Of a stretch of 64,000 nucleotides of DNA, positions 34,396 to 43,782 are shown piece after piece. The notes under the pieces were generated by a model that saw only the letters and a list, made by a program, of their open reading frames with translations, did not search any database and was not told where the DNA came from. The translations under genes were made by a program, and so were the position numbers. Origin of the DNA: Candidatus Saccharimonadota bacterium (GTDB lineage Bacteria; Patescibacteriota; Saccharimonadia; Saccharimonadales; Saccharimonadaceae); NCBI GenBank assembly GCA_002726935.1, contig PBTC01000019.1, forward strand, positions 62,001-126,000, given 5' to 3'. Each line of letters starts with the position of its first letter. Position 1 is the first letter of the stretch.

Positions 34396-35814
34396 TCAAT
34401 CGTCGTAATTTCTGGGGCCGAAATAGTCACTGAAGCGTACGAAGCGACTGTCAAATGCGAGGCGGCACGTCCCTATGGGGCCATTTCTTTGCTTGCCAAT
34501 GATTATCTCGGCAAGGCCGCGATCGAGAGTGTCTTCGTTGTATACCTCATCACGATAGATGAAGAGAATTACATCGGCATCTTGTTCGATTGCCCCGGAC
34601 TCCCTTAAATCGCTCATAATCGGGCGTTTGTTGGGTCGTTTCTCTAGAGAACGGTTTAGCTGAGAGAGGGCAACCACAGGACAATTAAGCTCACGGGCAA
34701 GCTTCTTAAGATCCCTGGAGATCTCCCCGATTTCTTGCTCACGCGAGGCATAGCCTTTTCCGGTGCTCATTAATTGAATGTAATCAATAACGATAACTCC
34801 CAGGGGGCCGACTTTCCTGGACAACGCCAGCGCCCTTCTTCTTAAAGAGCTGGGAGTTAAGCTATTTGACTGATCTATGTACAGCGGCACGTCGTTAAGT
34901 GTCTGAGCTCCATGAGTTAGTCGGGGCCAGTCGCTATCAGAGAGATTGCCGCGACGAAGATCCTGTAGGTTAATTTGAGACTCTGAACCGAGCATCCTCA
35001 TGGAGAGTTGATCTGCCGGCATTTCAAGGGATGCGATCAACCCCGGCAGTCTGGTGATGCCGCAAAGATTGCGGGCAAGGTTCATGCTGAATCCCGTCTT
35101 GCCCATCGAGGGCCTGCCGGCAATGATGATCAAATCCTGTGGCTGTAGGCCTGATAACTCTTGATCTAACTCGACAAAACCGGTGGTCAGCCCAGAAGCC
35201 TCTCCCCTATTTTCACGATGGTAAAGTTCATCGACGGTCTCTAGGTTGGAGGCCAAAGCCTGCTGGAGACTAACCAAGTCTTGCGACTTGGCATTCACAC
35301 TGCCGAGCTCCCCTAGCTTGTTTTCGAGGTCAGCGCATATCGAATCGGTCGTGGTCGAAAAATCTATTGAAACCCTTGAAACCTCCCTATTGAGAAGACT
35401 AATGAGCTTCCTTCGCTGACTGTTTTCCCGAACGATCTTTGCGTAAGGTTCGCACTCGCGTGCGCTGGAGGCTGCGCTTTGCAGCTTCGCGAGATACGCT
35501 ATATCAAGCCCCTCGATCGTCTTTGCCCCCTCCCTAATGGCAGACATGACAAGAGGTATAGCGACCGACTCATGTTCCCTAAATGATTTTTGACTGGCCC
35601 TAAAAATCACTCGAGCCTGAGTGGACAAGAAATCCTCTTCTGTAAGCGACTCAATAGCATCTTCAATTGATGCATTTCGCTCCGAGGCATCTTCCAGGTA
35701 CTCGCATAAAAACATAGATCCTAGGAAAGCATTTTCTGCTTCCGTAGATTTGGTAATCAGTGGTTGGGGCAATCCAAGACCAGCTTCGATTGTTTTTTGT
35801 ATTTTCGTATTCAC
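34396..35814 (-). CDS. dnaB: Replicative DNA helicase DnaB (472 aa)
   Basis: Hexameric replication-fork helicase. The N-terminal helical domain (about 15-130) binds primase. The RecA-like C-terminal domain has Walker A AGRPSMGKTGFSMNLA (about 225-240), Walker B GVIVIDYIQLM, the QLNRSLEKRPNKRP loop and the DLRESGAIEQDADVI region. The length is standard, so it is intact. GTG start at 35814 with GGAG upstream. It stands alone on the minus strand rather than beside alr or rplI, its usual chromosomal partners. Confidence 0.95.
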   Translation of the reverse strand: MNTKIQKTIEAGLGLPQPLITKSTEAENAFLGSMFLCEYLEDASERNASIEDAIESLTEEDFLSTQARVIFRASQKSFREHESVAIPLVMSAIREGAKTIEGLDIAYLAKLQSAASSARECEPYAKIVRENSQRRKLISLLNREVSRVSIDFSTTTDSICADLENKLGELGSVNAKSQDLVSLQQALASNLETVDELYHRENRGEASGLTTGFVELDQELSGLQPQDLIIIAGRPSMGKTGFSMNLARNLCGITRLPGLIASLEMPADQLSMRMLGSESQINLQDLRRGNLSDSDWPRLTHGAQTLNDVPLYIDQSNSLTPSSLRRRALALSRKVGPLGVIVIDYIQLMSTGKGYASREQEIGEISRDLKKLARELNCPVVALSQLNRSLEKRPNKRPIMSDLRESGAIEQDADVILFIYRDEVYNEDTLDRGLAEIIIGKQRNGPIGTCRLAFDSRFVRFSDYFGPRNYDD

Positions 35815-35829
35815 TCATGACTCCGTCTT

Positions 35830-35855
35830 CTGTTTTTTAATAATACACTCTTTGG
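35830..35855 (-). promoter_or_regulatory. Recurrent promoter-region element upstream of dnaB
   Basis: Minus strand: GAGTGTATTATTAAAAAACA. It shares GTGTATTATTAAAA with the copies at 8.3 and 54.0 kb (GTGTATTGA(T/C)TAAAA), though the left half of the dyad is degraded. Confidence 0.55.
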
Positions 35856-35950
35856 TAATTAATTGCAATACAGGATTGGAGTTTTCCTCTTGAGGTAGGG
35901 GTCAAAAAAGGAACCTTAAGCAGGAAATAAAAAGAGGCATTGATTATTTT

Positions 35951-35976
35951 ATCGTATACTGAGTAAGTTAAAAAAC
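35951..35976 (+). promoter_or_regulatory. Recurrent promoter-region element upstream of the receiver-TPR unit
   Basis: CGTATACTGAGTAAGTTAAA: TATACT as -10-like hexamer, then GAGTAA and an A-rich tail. The right half of the dyad is absent. It ends 17 nt before the ATG at 35993. Confidence 0.5.
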
Positions 35977-35992
35977 AATCACAGAGATTTTT

Positions 35993-36313
35993 ATGTCAAC
36001 GACAAGCAACGCTAGATCTGTAGGTGACTTGTTAGAAAGCGCAAGAATCAAGCGCTCAGCAATTACTCCAGAAGAGCAAAAAGAGGCGGCGCGAAGGATA
36101 CTTGGGCGCATAGAGAAAGCCGCTCCTTACAGCGAAATAGCGTCGGTTGAGCCCGAAGAGCAGGTCTTCGCTCGGATACGGCCCCGAACCCTTCGTGAAA
36201 GGGGGTTATTCTGGTTAAGCCAGTTGGGTGCATTCGCTGAATCAATGCTCAAGGGACGGCACAACAAGTCCATGGCCATTAGGGCCTACGAAATGGTCCA
36301 GTCTATCTCTTAA
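35993..36313 (+). CDS. Hypothetical protein (106 aa)
   Basis: Small basic protein, predicted helical, rich in Arg and Ala, with no recognised domain. It is the first gene of a two-gene unit and ends 9 nt before the receiver-TPR gene. A partner or regulator of that protein is plausible but unproven. Confidence 0.55.
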   Translation: MSTTSNARSVGDLLESARIKRSAITPEEQKEAARRILGRIEKAAPYSEIASVEPEEQVFARIRPRTLRERGLFWLSQLGAFAESMLKGRHNKSMAIRAYEMVQSIS

Positions 36314-36322
36314 GAGAAGCCG

Positions 36323-37780
36323 ATGAGTACAATTTTAAAAACCCAGAAACATGGAATATCCGCCCCTTTGCTCGGTTGCTCTGTTTTGATCGCAGACAGA
36401 AACCCTTCTGCACAGAAGCCACTAAAAGACGAGCTGAACAGCCTTGGCGTCCGTAATATCGACGTGGCAAGCGATGTGCCCGATTTGATGCGGTCCAGCG
36501 CGCGCGGCTACGATTTCATTTTTGTAGACTCGTTGTTAAGTGACAAAAGGTCGACCAGCTCTATTTTGGAAGAATTGGCAAAAATTAAGAGGCCAAAAAA
36601 AGAAGTAGTTTTCGTGATTTCGAACGACAGAAGCTCCTCTTTTCTTCAGTCTCTTATCGAGTACGAGCCCGATGATTACATTATCAAACCTTACTCGACT
36701 GAGGACTTATCTCGAAAGATTACTAGAGCCGCCCAAAAAAGGAAGGCCTTAAGCATCGTAGAGGGTTTGATAGCCTCCAGAAAGTTTGACGAAGCAGTAG
36801 AAACCTCCGATCGAATGGCAGAAGAGTTCCCGCAGTACAAACGAGAGTTCTTCAAAAAGAAAGTCGAGAGCCTCGTTGCTGCGGACGCACTACCAAAGGC
36901 AGAGGCTCTGATCAGGAAGCAAATAACCGAGAAATCTCACCCCTGGATGGAAGTTCTACTCGCTCAAATCTTAATCGGCAGAGATGAGTTTTCTGAGGCT
37001 GAGAGTTGGCTAAGGAAGTCCACTAGTACAATCCCGGAATATACAAAATCTGCCGACGCCCTATCGATTCTTCTGTATTCAACCGACAAGGTTGAAGAAG
37101 CCTACTTTACGTTGGATTCCCTAGGGATGCAGGCACACTCCTCCGTTGCAAGGCTAAGGTTCATGTCAGGTTTGGCAGGGCTGCTAGGCAAGGGGCAGGA
37201 AGAGAAATCATTGCTGCAAAAGGCCATCGATCGGGCTGGCCATGGGGCCCTAGCTTGCGAATCAGACTACCACAGGATGGCATCTATCTTCGTTGACGAA
37301 TCAAGGCCAGAGGATGCGATTAATTGCGTCTCAGCAATAAAGCTGTTTGCCGAAGCCGCTGATCTGGAGCACGCCGCTCCGGTTGTCCGTGTAAAAGCTG
37401 CACTTAAAGAAGGTGCCGAAGGTAAGGCTCGAGAGGCACTGTTTGGGTTGCTGAGAAAAATAGATAGCCGGGGATGGGCGCTAAGACCAGGTTCTGCATA
37501 CGCAATTGCGGAGGTGTGCCTTCCCCTTGGCAAAGAAGATGCGGCAATGAAGCTCCTTGTTGCTACCGACTGCTCTTCCGCCGACTTCTGGCTTGTCGAA
37601 AAAATGGAGTCCTTAAAAGAAAAGCTGGCTTTGGCTATCAAAGAAAAGGCAGAAGCCTCTAGACTTAACGATGAGTCCGAGTCAATTACAAGCAAGCCTG
37701 TAATGCATGCTAGGGGAAGTCGAGTTGACGGCGACCTGGCTGTGCGAGCGAAAGGAATCTTAAGTGAACCTGCCGAATAG
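36323..37780 (+). CDS. Receiver-domain protein with TPR repeats (485 aa)
   Basis: An N-terminal CheY-like receiver domain (about 18-130) has the phospho-relay residues: D25 in the acidic pocket, D69 (FIFVDSLL) as phosphoacceptor, S100 and K122 (IIKPYS). The rest is helical TPR-like repeats (about 145-400), e.g. FDEAVETSDRMAEEF and AEALIRKQI. Receiver-TPR proteins act as phosphorylation-controlled scaffolds; no DNA-binding output domain is seen. No histidine kinase gene lies in the window, so the phosphodonor is unknown. Confidence 0.8.
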   Translation: MSTILKTQKHGISAPLLGCSVLIADRNPSAQKPLKDELNSLGVRNIDVASDVPDLMRSSARGYDFIFVDSLLSDKRSTSSILEELAKIKRPKKEVVFVISNDRSSSFLQSLIEYEPDDYIIKPYSTEDLSRKITRAAQKRKALSIVEGLIASRKFDEAVETSDRMAEEFPQYKREFFKKKVESLVAADALPKAEALIRKQITEKSHPWMEVLLAQILIGRDEFSEAESWLRKSTSTIPEYTKSADALSILLYSTDKVEEAYFTLDSLGMQAHSSVARLRFMSGLAGLLGKGQEEKSLLQKAIDRAGHGALACESDYHRMASIFVDESRPEDAINCVSAIKLFAEAADLEHAAPVVRVKAALKEGAEGKAREALFGLLRKIDSRGWALRPGSAYAIAEVCLPLGKEDAAMKLLVATDCSSADFWLVEKMESLKEKLALAIKEKAEASRLNDESESITSKPVMHARGSRVDGDLAVRAKGILSEPAE

Positions 37781-37781
37781 G

Positions 37782-37813
37782 ATCCCACAGTGGGATATGT
37801 TTACAAATGTAAA
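37782..37813. repeat. Two adjacent palindromes upstream of the 37.9 kb gene
   Basis: ATCCCAC-A-GTGGGAT (37782-37796) and TTTACA-AA-TGTAAA (37800-37813) are each perfect inverted repeats. The second resembles the TACA-N-TGTA dyad with one extra central base. No T run follows, so operators are more likely than a terminator. Confidence 0.5.
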
Positions 37814-37860
37814 TAAAGGATAAATTCGGCGGAATTTGATTTTTTACGTGCTATAGTTGC

Positions 37861-37886
37861 TTGCAATGTACACACCAACAAAATAA
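37861..37886 (+). promoter_or_regulatory. Recurrent promoter-region element at 37.9 kb
   Basis: TTGCAATGTACACACCAACA, then AAATA. The core is CAATGTAC with an A-rich tail. It runs right up to the ATG at 37887. Confidence 0.5.
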
Positions 37887-39467
37887 ATGCGCCTCTCCAA
37901 CTATATTCTCGCAAAGGATCCGACTCTTGCCAATGCAATGTCGGCCCTTGCGCGCGCGAATTACGAGTTTGAAGCTAGCGCAAAGGGTGTTGCACCTGGG
38001 GAAGGTGTGCTGAAAATGGGCCAGAGCGAAGGGCGATCCTCGCAGGAAGGCGGAGACGCCTTGCAACAAAGGGAAACTAGAGGCAACGACGGTTATATCC
38101 ATGGGATGCTTGGGGCATCGACCTCCAGTAGGGCCGCATCGCTAACAAAATTGCTAGCAGTCGTCTTCGGCGGAGCCGCTAAGGATGGATTTCCCAGTGC
38201 GGCAATAATAAATGCCCCGGTCAACACCCAGTATGCGGTGTTGCCATCGAGAGCGCTGTTTTTGTCTTTAAGCTTGGCCTCCATAGTTGACTCCGCCCTG
38301 GATGCCAACAAAAGCGCAGTTGTGCTCAGCCAATCATCTTCCCAGAAGTCCAGTGAGGACAATGAAAAGCCACCCCTCACTGCGCTACAAGAAGATATAT
38401 TCAGCGCTTTTCTTGACGCTAGAGCTGCAGAGGCTTTTGTGGCTCAACTTGGTCCTTTTCAGGATTTCGATAGTGAGATGATCGACTCCATTTTGAGAGG
38501 GCTCGCTGATTTCGCTTCTGAAGTAATCCAAAAAGTGTCTCAGGCGTTAGCAAAAGGCTATGTGACATTTCTAAATCAACTCGAAGAGAACTACGAGGCT
38601 TTTGCTTCGATTATTGACTCACTTTCAGGCCCAGCCGGGTTTAAACTTTCTGCTTATTTGTTGGAGCTAGACATGCCAGAAGGACCCAGAACACCCTCCT
38701 TTAACTTACCCCTCCTTGGGGCTGGTATAGATGGAGACACAAATACATTGAGAATCTTGGACATTGAAAACCTTTCCGTTTTTGGTTCCCTAACCGAAAA
38801 AGGCGACCCTTCGGACACAAACCCCGACCAAAATGACCTTTCCGGTCAAGTGGAGGCCAACGTAGCAGGCCTTCTTGTCGGTGCAAACTTTCAGAACGGC
38901 GTGTACGTAGGGTCTTATACACCGGAAACGGAATCGTCTGAGGCACACCATCAATTTCAGACTGGCATGGTGGACCAATCCGGCCCCTATGCATTCGGTG
39001 ATCGGCTTGAGTCACTTAATGCAGTATCCCTTAGCCCTGAAGCAGAACCGAAAAACGACAACCTTATTGTCGGGGATTTAATCCCATTTGATTTGTCCGT
39101 AGAGGGTCTCTCTGCGTTTTTGGACTCACAAGAACGCGAGTACGTCCTGCCAAAGACTGATTTCAGAACCTACGAGGAGATCCTTGATGGGGTGATAAGC
39201 TCATCCTCTATCAAACCATCAGAGATGGGATTCGATTTGGACCCAGCAATCACCGAATCCGCCTTGTTCGAGGAGATAGATCTGGGCTCCATTTTGGCCG
39301 TCGCATCAAAGGTTGAGATGGCGTCACCAGAAGTGGCTGAGACGTTAACCGGGCTGCAGACATCCGACTTTGATCTGTCTAGTTATCTTGGTGGATTGAA
39401 AGGGCTGAACCCAGGCGAAAATACATCCTTCGGAACGTTGCCAATTTCAGGCGGATCAGTTCTTTAA
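37887..39467 (+). CDS. Hypothetical protein (526 aa)
   Basis: Acidic, Ser/Leu/Glu-rich protein with helical segments (about 75-235) and a long low-complexity acidic C-terminal half (to 526). No signal peptide and no recognised family. No SD precedes the ATG at 37887, and the recurrent promoter element abuts it, so translation might begin later, e.g. at the ATG at 37938. The gene ends in a strong bidirectional hairpin. Confidence 0.5.
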   Translation: MRLSNYILAKDPTLANAMSALARANYEFEASAKGVAPGEGVLKMGQSEGRSSQEGGDALQQRETRGNDGYIHGMLGASTSSRAASLTKLLAVVFGGAAKDGFPSAAIINAPVNTQYAVLPSRALFLSLSLASIVDSALDANKSAVVLSQSSSQKSSEDNEKPPLTALQEDIFSAFLDARAAEAFVAQLGPFQDFDSEMIDSILRGLADFASEVIQKVSQALAKGYVTFLNQLEENYEAFASIIDSLSGPAGFKLSAYLLELDMPEGPRTPSFNLPLLGAGIDGDTNTLRILDIENLSVFGSLTEKGDPSDTNPDQNDLSGQVEANVAGLLVGANFQNGVYVGSYTPETESSEAHHQFQTGMVDQSGPYAFGDRLESLNAVSLSPEAEPKNDNLIVGDLIPFDLSVEGLSAFLDSQEREYVLPKTDFRTYEEILDGVISSSSIKPSEMGFDLDPAITESALFEEIDLGSILAVASKVEMASPEVAETLTGLQTSDFDLSSYLGGLKGLNPGENTSFGTLPISGGSVL

Positions 39468-39476
39468 ATGCCAAGA

Positions 39477-39501
39477 AAGTCGGGGCTCAGTGCTCCGACT
39501 T
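39477..39501. terminator. Bidirectional terminator at 39.5 kb
   Basis: AAGTCGGGGC pairs with GCTCCGACTT (10 bp, one G-T) around a 5-nt loop; A- and T-rich flanks serve both convergent genes. Confidence 0.8.
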
Positions 39502-40086
39502 AAAAACACTCAGGTGGGCGACATCTACAATTAGCGCCTCCCCTGCCTTCGAAAAACTAGCGCGATGCCTCGTTTTTTCAACCCCGGACTTTGTGGTAAA
39601 TGGAATTGGCTCCAGAATCAACATTGGCTCCGCGTCTTCCTTTTTCCTGCGGGACTCAAACTTAGATAGAAGATATTCGTCGCTGGGGTGTGTTTTTGCG
39701 GTAGAAAAGTTTTCCACGAACCTTGTTGCTTGTTCTTCACTGACGCCAAGCATTTCGGCGGCCTCCTCTACAATTGTTGAGAGGCCTGTAAGGTGGCGAT
39801 GTGCCAAATAAACAAACAAGCAAGCCTCGAACAAATAGATGTTCGAGCTCTTGGCTGTTCTCATGATTGAAAAGCAAGCCATAACCTTCATAAGCACGAG
39901 GATATTCGTCTCGTCTAGGGTTTCAAGAGTTCTCTTTGTGTTCTGCGGTCTACTCTTGGTTGATGTATGCCCCTTACTTGAAACATCATCGTCAAGGTCA
40001 CTTGACGACTCCGGCTCCTTCTCCTCGTGCTCAGCAAGCCATGCGTCTACTTCATCGAAGTCAAGTTTTAAAATATCTTGAGCCAC
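39487..40086 (-). CDS. Hypothetical protein (199 aa)
   Basis: Acidic N-terminal 60 residues (Asp/Glu/Ser-rich, probably disordered), then a hydrophobic-helical middle (about 65-140, e.g. LVLMKVMACFSIM) and a short C-terminal domain. Divergent from the 40.2 kb gene across a symmetric recurrent element (40124-40133). No family recognised. Confidence 0.5.
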   Translation of the reverse strand: MAQDILKLDFDEVDAWLAEHEEKEPESSSDLDDDVSSKGHTSTKSRPQNTKRTLETLDETNILVLMKVMACFSIMRTAKSSNIYLFEACLFVYLAHRHLTGLSTIVEEAAEMLGVSEEQATRFVENFSTAKTHPSDEYLLSKFESRRKKEDAEPMLILEPIPFTTKSGVEKTRHRASFSKAGEALIVDVAHLSVFKSEH

Positions 40087-40120
40087 CGAAACACCTATCG
40101 TAAGAGTTTTTAATATAATA

Positions 40121-40146
40121 TTCTACATTGTACACAGTAAAACAAA
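40121..40146 (+). promoter_or_regulatory. Recurrent promoter-region element, near-consensus copy
   Basis: CTACATTGTACACAGTAAAA, then CAAA: the perfect dyad TACA-T-TGTA, C, and AGTAAAA. It lies between divergent genes; because the dyad is symmetric it could act on both. Confidence 0.7.
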
Positions 40147-40179
40147 ATGTTCTCGTTTTTCGAGTTCTTAAGGGTCCTT

Positions 40180-42111
40180 ATGTTAACCAAGAGCAAAAAA
40201 ATAAACGTTGGAACGAAAGGTGATGCGCACGTGCGCTTACAAGCGGTTATTCAATCCCAACGGATAGAGATTTCGAACCAAAAACACCAGGACGAAAAAA
40301 AGACCCTGGAGATCGCCCTCGAGAATGCACAAAACGAATTAAGAGCTCTCAAATCGGCACCCCACAGAGGCCAGGCCGTTACGGTAAACCCAGATCAAAG
40401 CTTTGCGTCTCCCGTGGAAAAAGAGGACATAGATGGTCGTGTGCCTACGAATTGGAAGGCCCCTTCAGGATTTGATGCCGAAGAACTTCGAAAGCGCATA
40501 GCTCAAGAGGAAGAGGCTCTGGCATTGAAAGCTCCTTTAGTTCCGGGTGGCAAAAGTGAGGACTGCGAGCTTGATGGAAAAATGCCTCTTGGACCGAGAA
40601 AAGATCCGATAAATTCACTCTCGGCTGACCGGGTTTTCGCGGCCAATAGCAGATCAGACAAGTCGTCAGTCAAGACCCCTGCGCCAGCCTTCAAGGATTT
40701 CTTAAAGAACAAGGCGGGAATGACCAGCGGGACGTCAGACTCGGTCGCGAATAAGTCCGATGAGGTTAGGGCTCCGCATGACCGCAACGGGGTGGCTTCT
40801 GAAATTGAAAAATCCCTTGCTCAGCTCGAAATCAACATAAACAAGAGCGTTTCGGATGTGGACTACGATTTAGATTTCAGTGTTGATCAGGAATTCTGTG
40901 ATGGGCGGGATACTTTTGATGAAGACAGCATTCCGGTATTGACGGATAAGATTACCCGTGGATCGGGCACGGAAGCCGCCATAATAAGCCAAAGCAGTCA
41001 TGTAGCTTCCAGTTTCACGATGTCTATTTCAGCGCTATTGTCGTCGTGGTTATTATCGATCTCCAGAAAGACGGCGGTAGCAGGAGCGGTTCAACGAACA
41101 TACTTGATAGAGGATCCTCACGAAAACAGGGCGCTACACTTATTTGCCGATACACGAGAAACGAGTGTCTCTCGATCACATTGCTTGACACGCCTGAACG
41201 ATTGGAACGACGAAATCTCTGTCCCGCAACCGGGCGTATTCCATGTTTTCCGGCCAAAGTTTGTGAGTTCAATAAGCAAGGATTCTATTCTGTTAACAAG
41301 GCCGCAAAGTAGCGCTTGTTTTTACAAGTGGGTGACGCCGCTTCCGGGAATGGGCGAGCAAACCGTTTTACAGGCTTTCGTGGAAAAACAGTTGCCTTAT
41401 TTGCACGCGACGGTCAGTAAGCAGGTCACAGATTTGTGGACGGTAGCTCGGGAGGCGTTCGTATCAGGAATTGCTTTGTCAGAATCGAGCGTGTCTGATT
41501 TGTCCGCTAAAAACAGGATTTACGAAACTACCAAAGTTCTTCTTACCCGCCCTCTTCTCACTGCGCTTTTTTCCCAGGCGCCCGGAACCTCCGAGCTTTT
41601 AATTGATTATTTGGGCAAGAAGGATTCGATAAAGCAAATCGAGTGGAGTGAACTACCATGGTTTGACTACCCACCTCAGATTATCCTTTTCCATCTGATT
41701 GGCGACATTGCTGCATCAGGTATATGCAGTCTCTCAAGCGCTAGAGTAATGGGCTTGTTAGACAAGATTCTCATGTTGTCACCAGAATCAGAACTGGACA
41801 CAAACGCCCTTATGTACATTCGATTGTTGGATGAGCATTCTGCATTTCAGTCCAAGCTGGAGGATGCCTCTCTGGGAGATGTCTTTTTAAATGAAGGGAC
41901 CCAGGTAATTCGATCGGAGACGATTGACTCCGATATATACGACAACCCGGGCCTAGAAGTCTTTACTAGAGAAGACGGATTGACCATGGTTCGAGGGCCC
42001 CTTATCTCTCGTCTGTCGGCTCAGTTTTCAGGACTCAAAGCAAATTTGAAAGAACTGGGCCTTTTTAGACCGGAACTTGATTTGATCTGTAGAGAGATCC
42101 AAGCGAAATGA
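40180..42111 (+). CDS. Hypothetical protein (643 aa)
   Basis: The frame opens with an ATG at 40147 directly after the promoter element, but the ATG at 40180 has an AAGGG ribosome-binding site 5-6 nt upstream and is preferred. The N-terminal 55 residues are a charged coiled coil, then a disordered acidic stretch (to about 265), then a globular helical part (about 280-640), e.g. VLQAFVEKQLPYLHATVSKQ. No family recognised. The stop overlaps the ATG of the next gene (ATGATG region), so the two are coupled. Confidence 0.5.
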   Translation: MLTKSKKINVGTKGDAHVRLQAVIQSQRIEISNQKHQDEKKTLEIALENAQNELRALKSAPHRGQAVTVNPDQSFASPVEKEDIDGRVPTNWKAPSGFDAEELRKRIAQEEEALALKAPLVPGGKSEDCELDGKMPLGPRKDPINSLSADRVFAANSRSDKSSVKTPAPAFKDFLKNKAGMTSGTSDSVANKSDEVRAPHDRNGVASEIEKSLAQLEININKSVSDVDYDLDFSVDQEFCDGRDTFDEDSIPVLTDKITRGSGTEAAIISQSSHVASSFTMSISALLSSWLLSISRKTAVAGAVQRTYLIEDPHENRALHLFADTRETSVSRSHCLTRLNDWNDEISVPQPGVFHVFRPKFVSSISKDSILLTRPQSSACFYKWVTPLPGMGEQTVLQAFVEKQLPYLHATVSKQVTDLWTVAREAFVSGIALSESSVSDLSAKNRIYETTKVLLTRPLLTALFSQAPGTSELLIDYLGKKDSIKQIEWSELPWFDYPPQIILFHLIGDIAASGICSLSSARVMGLLDKILMLSPESELDTNALMYIRLLDEHSAFQSKLEDASLGDVFLNEGTQVIRSETIDSDIYDNPGLEVFTREDGLTMVRGPLISRLSAQFSGLKANLKELGLFRPELDLICREIQAK

Positions 42112-43121
42112 TGCACTCAGAAAGCTTGACTCGAATTCATTCTTACCAATCAGTATTGGAATCTTGCCTGATATCACCGGTTGGGGTTCAGCTTGGTCGC
42201 GTCCTCTCGAATAGCCTAGAAAGATCATTGGCTTCAGACGAATTGTTAGAATCGCGAAATTTCAAGCAGTTGGTGAGCTCCGTTGGGGCAAAAATAAGAC
42301 CGGAGTTCTCGTTCCTGAGTGAAATGGATCTGTCACGATTTCTCGCTCGAGGTCTTTTTTTGTACGAAGGGATGGTCTCTGATGTGTTGGGTGTTTGCCT
42401 GGCGGCAACAGAAGTAATGGAGAGTTCATACGTCGAAGAACATCAGTTGGTCTCAGAAATAAGGTATCTATCTATTTCTTTCTGTGGAACACAACACGTC
42501 GGTACCATAGATGCATTGATTCTGAAGCCATGGTCCTTTAATGATCTTAACTGGCGCAGAGCCATTAGCTGGGCGACTTTATACGACCAGTTTGATGACG
42601 TTAAAAAAACCTCATTACTGATAAAAGCAATAAAGCTTGGTTTGAACATAAACGAAGGTGATTTTATGATTCGCCCGAGGTTCAGAGGAATGAAAAGCGC
42701 GGATTTAAAAACGGTCATCTCCCGATGTGGCACCGGGATCCAGAATGGGCTGAGTGCTTTGCTTTCTCTGCTCAATGTGGTTCTTTTCGGATTAAACCGA
42801 GTCGTCGCCAAAATGGATATGGGCGTGAGAACTAGCATCTTGGATAGAAATGAGGTGTTCGCGAAGATTTACTACGCCTGCTGCCAGCTTGCAGACTCCC
42901 TTGATCAAAGGCCTGGTGGTTACGAATACCTCCTTCAACGCGCCAATGCTGATACGTGGATAACCCAAAAGCGAACCGGATCCCCGTCGTGGGCCAAGCC
43001 TTCGGAAGTAAGGTTGTCGCCGCATTGGCGTGCGGCTGAAGAAAATGGATTTGTCAGCCAAATAACGGCACATGGAAAGACCCCGGCCGAGGGATGGAGG
43101 TATGTCCGAACCTCCACATGA
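42108..43121 (+). CDS. Hypothetical protein (337 aa)
   Basis: Translationally coupled to the preceding gene (4-nt overlap; a second ATG follows at 42111). Helical, with a hydrophobic stretch near 220-240 (LSALLSLLNVVLFGLN) that may be membrane-associated. No signal peptide or family motif. The pair could form a complex, by the coupling alone. Confidence 0.5.
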   Translation: MMHSESLTRIHSYQSVLESCLISPVGVQLGRVLSNSLERSLASDELLESRNFKQLVSSVGAKIRPEFSFLSEMDLSRFLARGLFLYEGMVSDVLGVCLAATEVMESSYVEEHQLVSEIRYLSISFCGTQHVGTIDALILKPWSFNDLNWRRAISWATLYDQFDDVKKTSLLIKAIKLGLNINEGDFMIRPRFRGMKSADLKTVISRCGTGIQNGLSALLSLLNVVLFGLNRVVAKMDMGVRTSILDRNEVFAKIYYACCQLADSLDQRPGGYEYLLQRANADTWITQKRTGSPSWAKPSEVRLSPHWRAAEENGFVSQITAHGKTPAEGWRYVRTST

Positions 43122-43131
43122 ATTCACCTTT

Positions 43132-43686
43132 CTAACAGCGTGACGTTAATTTGAGAGCCCTTCCACTAAAGACCATTTCGAAATTCGCCAGCACATCCAT
43201 TCCTAAAATTCCCGAATCAGAATGACTTTGTAAAAGCAGCATATCGACATCAAGACGTTGTCCGTTAATGGATATCGATTGCCTGGGAAAAACCTCTGCA
43301 GATGTGTGCCCCCCAGCAGTTTCAATTGGAATGTAATTGAGGGGTTCATCGGAAGAGGAAGGCTTAAGCGCGTAACTCAGATTGAAAGGAAGCGAGCTGT
43401 TCGTAGCGCCGGTGTCGATCAACATTGGAACGGATTTCTCGTTGACGTTCACCATGATAAAAAAGAGGTCACTGGAGTCTCTCTCGTATATTGCTGCTTG
43501 GCCACACTGATACACGGATTTTGAGACAGAGGCCGTGGAAAAGTCCTCTATGTCATGGTCCACTGACAGTTCCTTTGAGACGAAGCTAACCCCTAGGACA
43601 ACGCCGGCAGAAACTAGCGAAAGATACAAGAAAACAGCAAAAAAGACATCTTTCCCGGTATGATTTTTATTGTTAATTTTCAGCAT
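43132..43686 (-). CDS. Membrane-anchored retropepsin-like aspartic protease (184 aa)
   Basis: An N-terminal membrane segment (about 14-36) is followed by a periplasmic aspartic protease domain: the active-site motif PMLIDTGATNSSLP (87-100, catalytic D91) and the SGILGMDVL region (about 143-151) fit clan AA single-domain proteases that dimerise. Related bacterial proteins are membrane-tethered and of unclear substrate. It stands alone, convergent with the unknown gene before it. Confidence 0.82.
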   Translation of the reverse strand: MLKINNKNHTGKDVFFAVFLYLSLVSAGVVLGVSFVSKELSVDHDIEDFSTASVSKSVYQCGQAAIYERDSSDLFFIMVNVNEKSVPMLIDTGATNSSLPFNLSYALKPSSSDEPLNYIPIETAGGHTSAEVFPRQSISINGQRLDVDMLLLQSHSDSGILGMDVLANFEMVFSGRALKLTSRC

Positions 43687-43720
43687 GGCAGCACTGCTTT
43701 TTTAGAGTGATAAAAGCTAG

Positions 43721-43740
43721 TACAACCTACGACGTGAGGA
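43721..43740 (+). promoter_or_regulatory. Imperfect copy of the recurrent element at 43.7 kb
   Basis: TACAACCTACGACGTGAGGA: keeps TACA, TAC and GTGA in register with three core mismatches. 43 nt before the ATG at 43783. Confidence 0.3.
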
Positions 43741-43782
43741 TATTATTGGTCATGAATCACAAAAAGCAACCTAGAGGCAATA

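Noticed and set aside
40147..40179. Leaderless start of the 40.2 kb gene directly after the promoter motif
   Set aside because: The next ATG (40180) has a proper ribosome-binding site, so a normal leader is more likely.
41046..41312. 88-aa frame inside the 40.2 kb gene
   Set aside because: The main frame stays open with sensible composition on both sides; the alternative has no start signal.
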